Under the pieces are notes generated by a model. The model had not been told where the DNA came from. It ran no database searches and saw only the letters and a list, made by a program, of their open reading frames with translations. A DNA stretch of 11,663 nt from Baffinella frigidus (lineage: Eukaryota > Cryptophyceae > Cryptomonadales > Baffinellaceae), in the NCBI GenBank assembly GCA_026770585.1, contig MU647174.1, positions 18,712-30,374 of the forward strand, read 5' to 3'. Shown piece after piece: positions 11,336 through 11,663 of this stretch. Numbering within the stretch: the stretch's first letter is position 1; every line of letters begins with the position of its first letter. A program made the position numbers and the translations under genes.

Positions 11336-11663
11336 GAAACCATAAACCCTAAACCATAAACCCTAAACCCTAAACCCTAAACCCTAAACCCTACACCCTA
11401 CACCCTAACCCCTAAATCCCAAACCCTAACCCCTAAATCCCAAACCCTAACCCCTAAGCCCTAAACCCTAGCCGCAGCGATGGAGCATCGAGGGGTTCCG
11501 GGTGACGTCTAACCCCTAACCCCTAACCCCTAACCCCTACACCCTACACCCCTACACCCCTGCACCCTAAACCCTAAACCCTAAACCCTAAACCCTAAAC
11601 CCTAAACCCTAAACCCTGAACCCTAAACCCTAAACCCTAAACCCAAACCCTAAACCCTAAACC
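11336..11663. repeat. CCCTAAA telomere-type repeat block
   Basis: Long, partly perfect runs of AACCCTAAACCCTAAACCC with CCCCTAA and CACCCTA variants. The C-rich strand reads towards the window end, the opposite of a right-hand chromosome end, so the block is interstitial, most likely intronic. A non-repeat island interrupts it at 11471-11510. Confidence 0.9.
11471..11510 (+). other. Exon-like island inside the telomere-type block
   Basis: CCCTAG precedes CCGCAGCGATGGAGCATCGA and GGGGTTCCGG, followed by GTGACG, a good donor. GCAGCGATGGAGCATC resembles the sequence GAGGTGGTGGAGCATC at 11306-11321, right after the candidate intron. It may be a micro-exon or one more exon fragment. Confidence 0.35.

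Noticed and set aside
11336-11663. A chromosome end
   Set aside because: At a right-hand chromosome end the plus strand would read TTTAGGG outward; here it reads CCCTAAA, and the block is interrupted by unique sequence and variants.

Overview
The window is nuclear DNA of a GC-rich eukaryote, most likely an alga or other protist with plant-type telomere repeats. Four things point that way: coding islands with G/C-ending codons, short exons bounded by GT/AG sites, long blocks of CCCTAAA/TTTAGGG-like repeat inside introns, and many miniature foldback transposons. I cannot name the species. Most of the sequence is repeat, and few of the long open frames are genes.

Right part (9.2-11.66 kb). A plus-strand gene starts at 9587 and looks like the N-terminus of anaphase-promoting complex subunit 2 (APC2/ANAPC2, a cullin-like scaffold). 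Its first exon is GC-rich and has a strong start context. It is followed by an intron carrying a foldback element and a long CT tract that leads straight into an acceptor. Two related acidic exon-like islands come next, then a block of CCCTAAA repeats running off the window.

Middle (3.8-9.2 kb). A minus-strand gene is assembled here from six short islands, exons A, B, C, D, F and G in the order of transcription. None is long enough to stand out as an open frame, but each has splice-like borders, each is a multiple of three long, and all join in phase 0. The peptide contains FKLVAVEPDGR, SIFDGRTEY and HKGGLYV, the pattern of a small uncharacterised domain I associate with algal and protist proteins. 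The first recognised exon lies about 0.4 kb from the APC2 start, so the two genes are divergent.

The introns of the minus-strand gene are full of partial copies of its own exons. A copy usually keeps either the acceptor plus the first part of an exon or the last part plus the donor. Between them lie telomere-like repeats, a 16-bp satellite and foldback elements. Because neighbouring paralogous copies give empty sites, several insertions can be read to the base: a 170-bp element with 7-bp duplication, a 161-bp element with TA duplication inside the satellite, and a 140-bp element with TTA duplication that regenerates a splice donor.

Left part (1-3.8 kb). No convincing gene except fragments of exon G. 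It is a patchwork of nested foldback families (called A, C, D, E, F-element, H, J, K, L here), many sharing a palindromic core built on CCTACGGTAGG although their ends differ, plus a CT-rich microsatellite and a short run of the 16-bp satellite.
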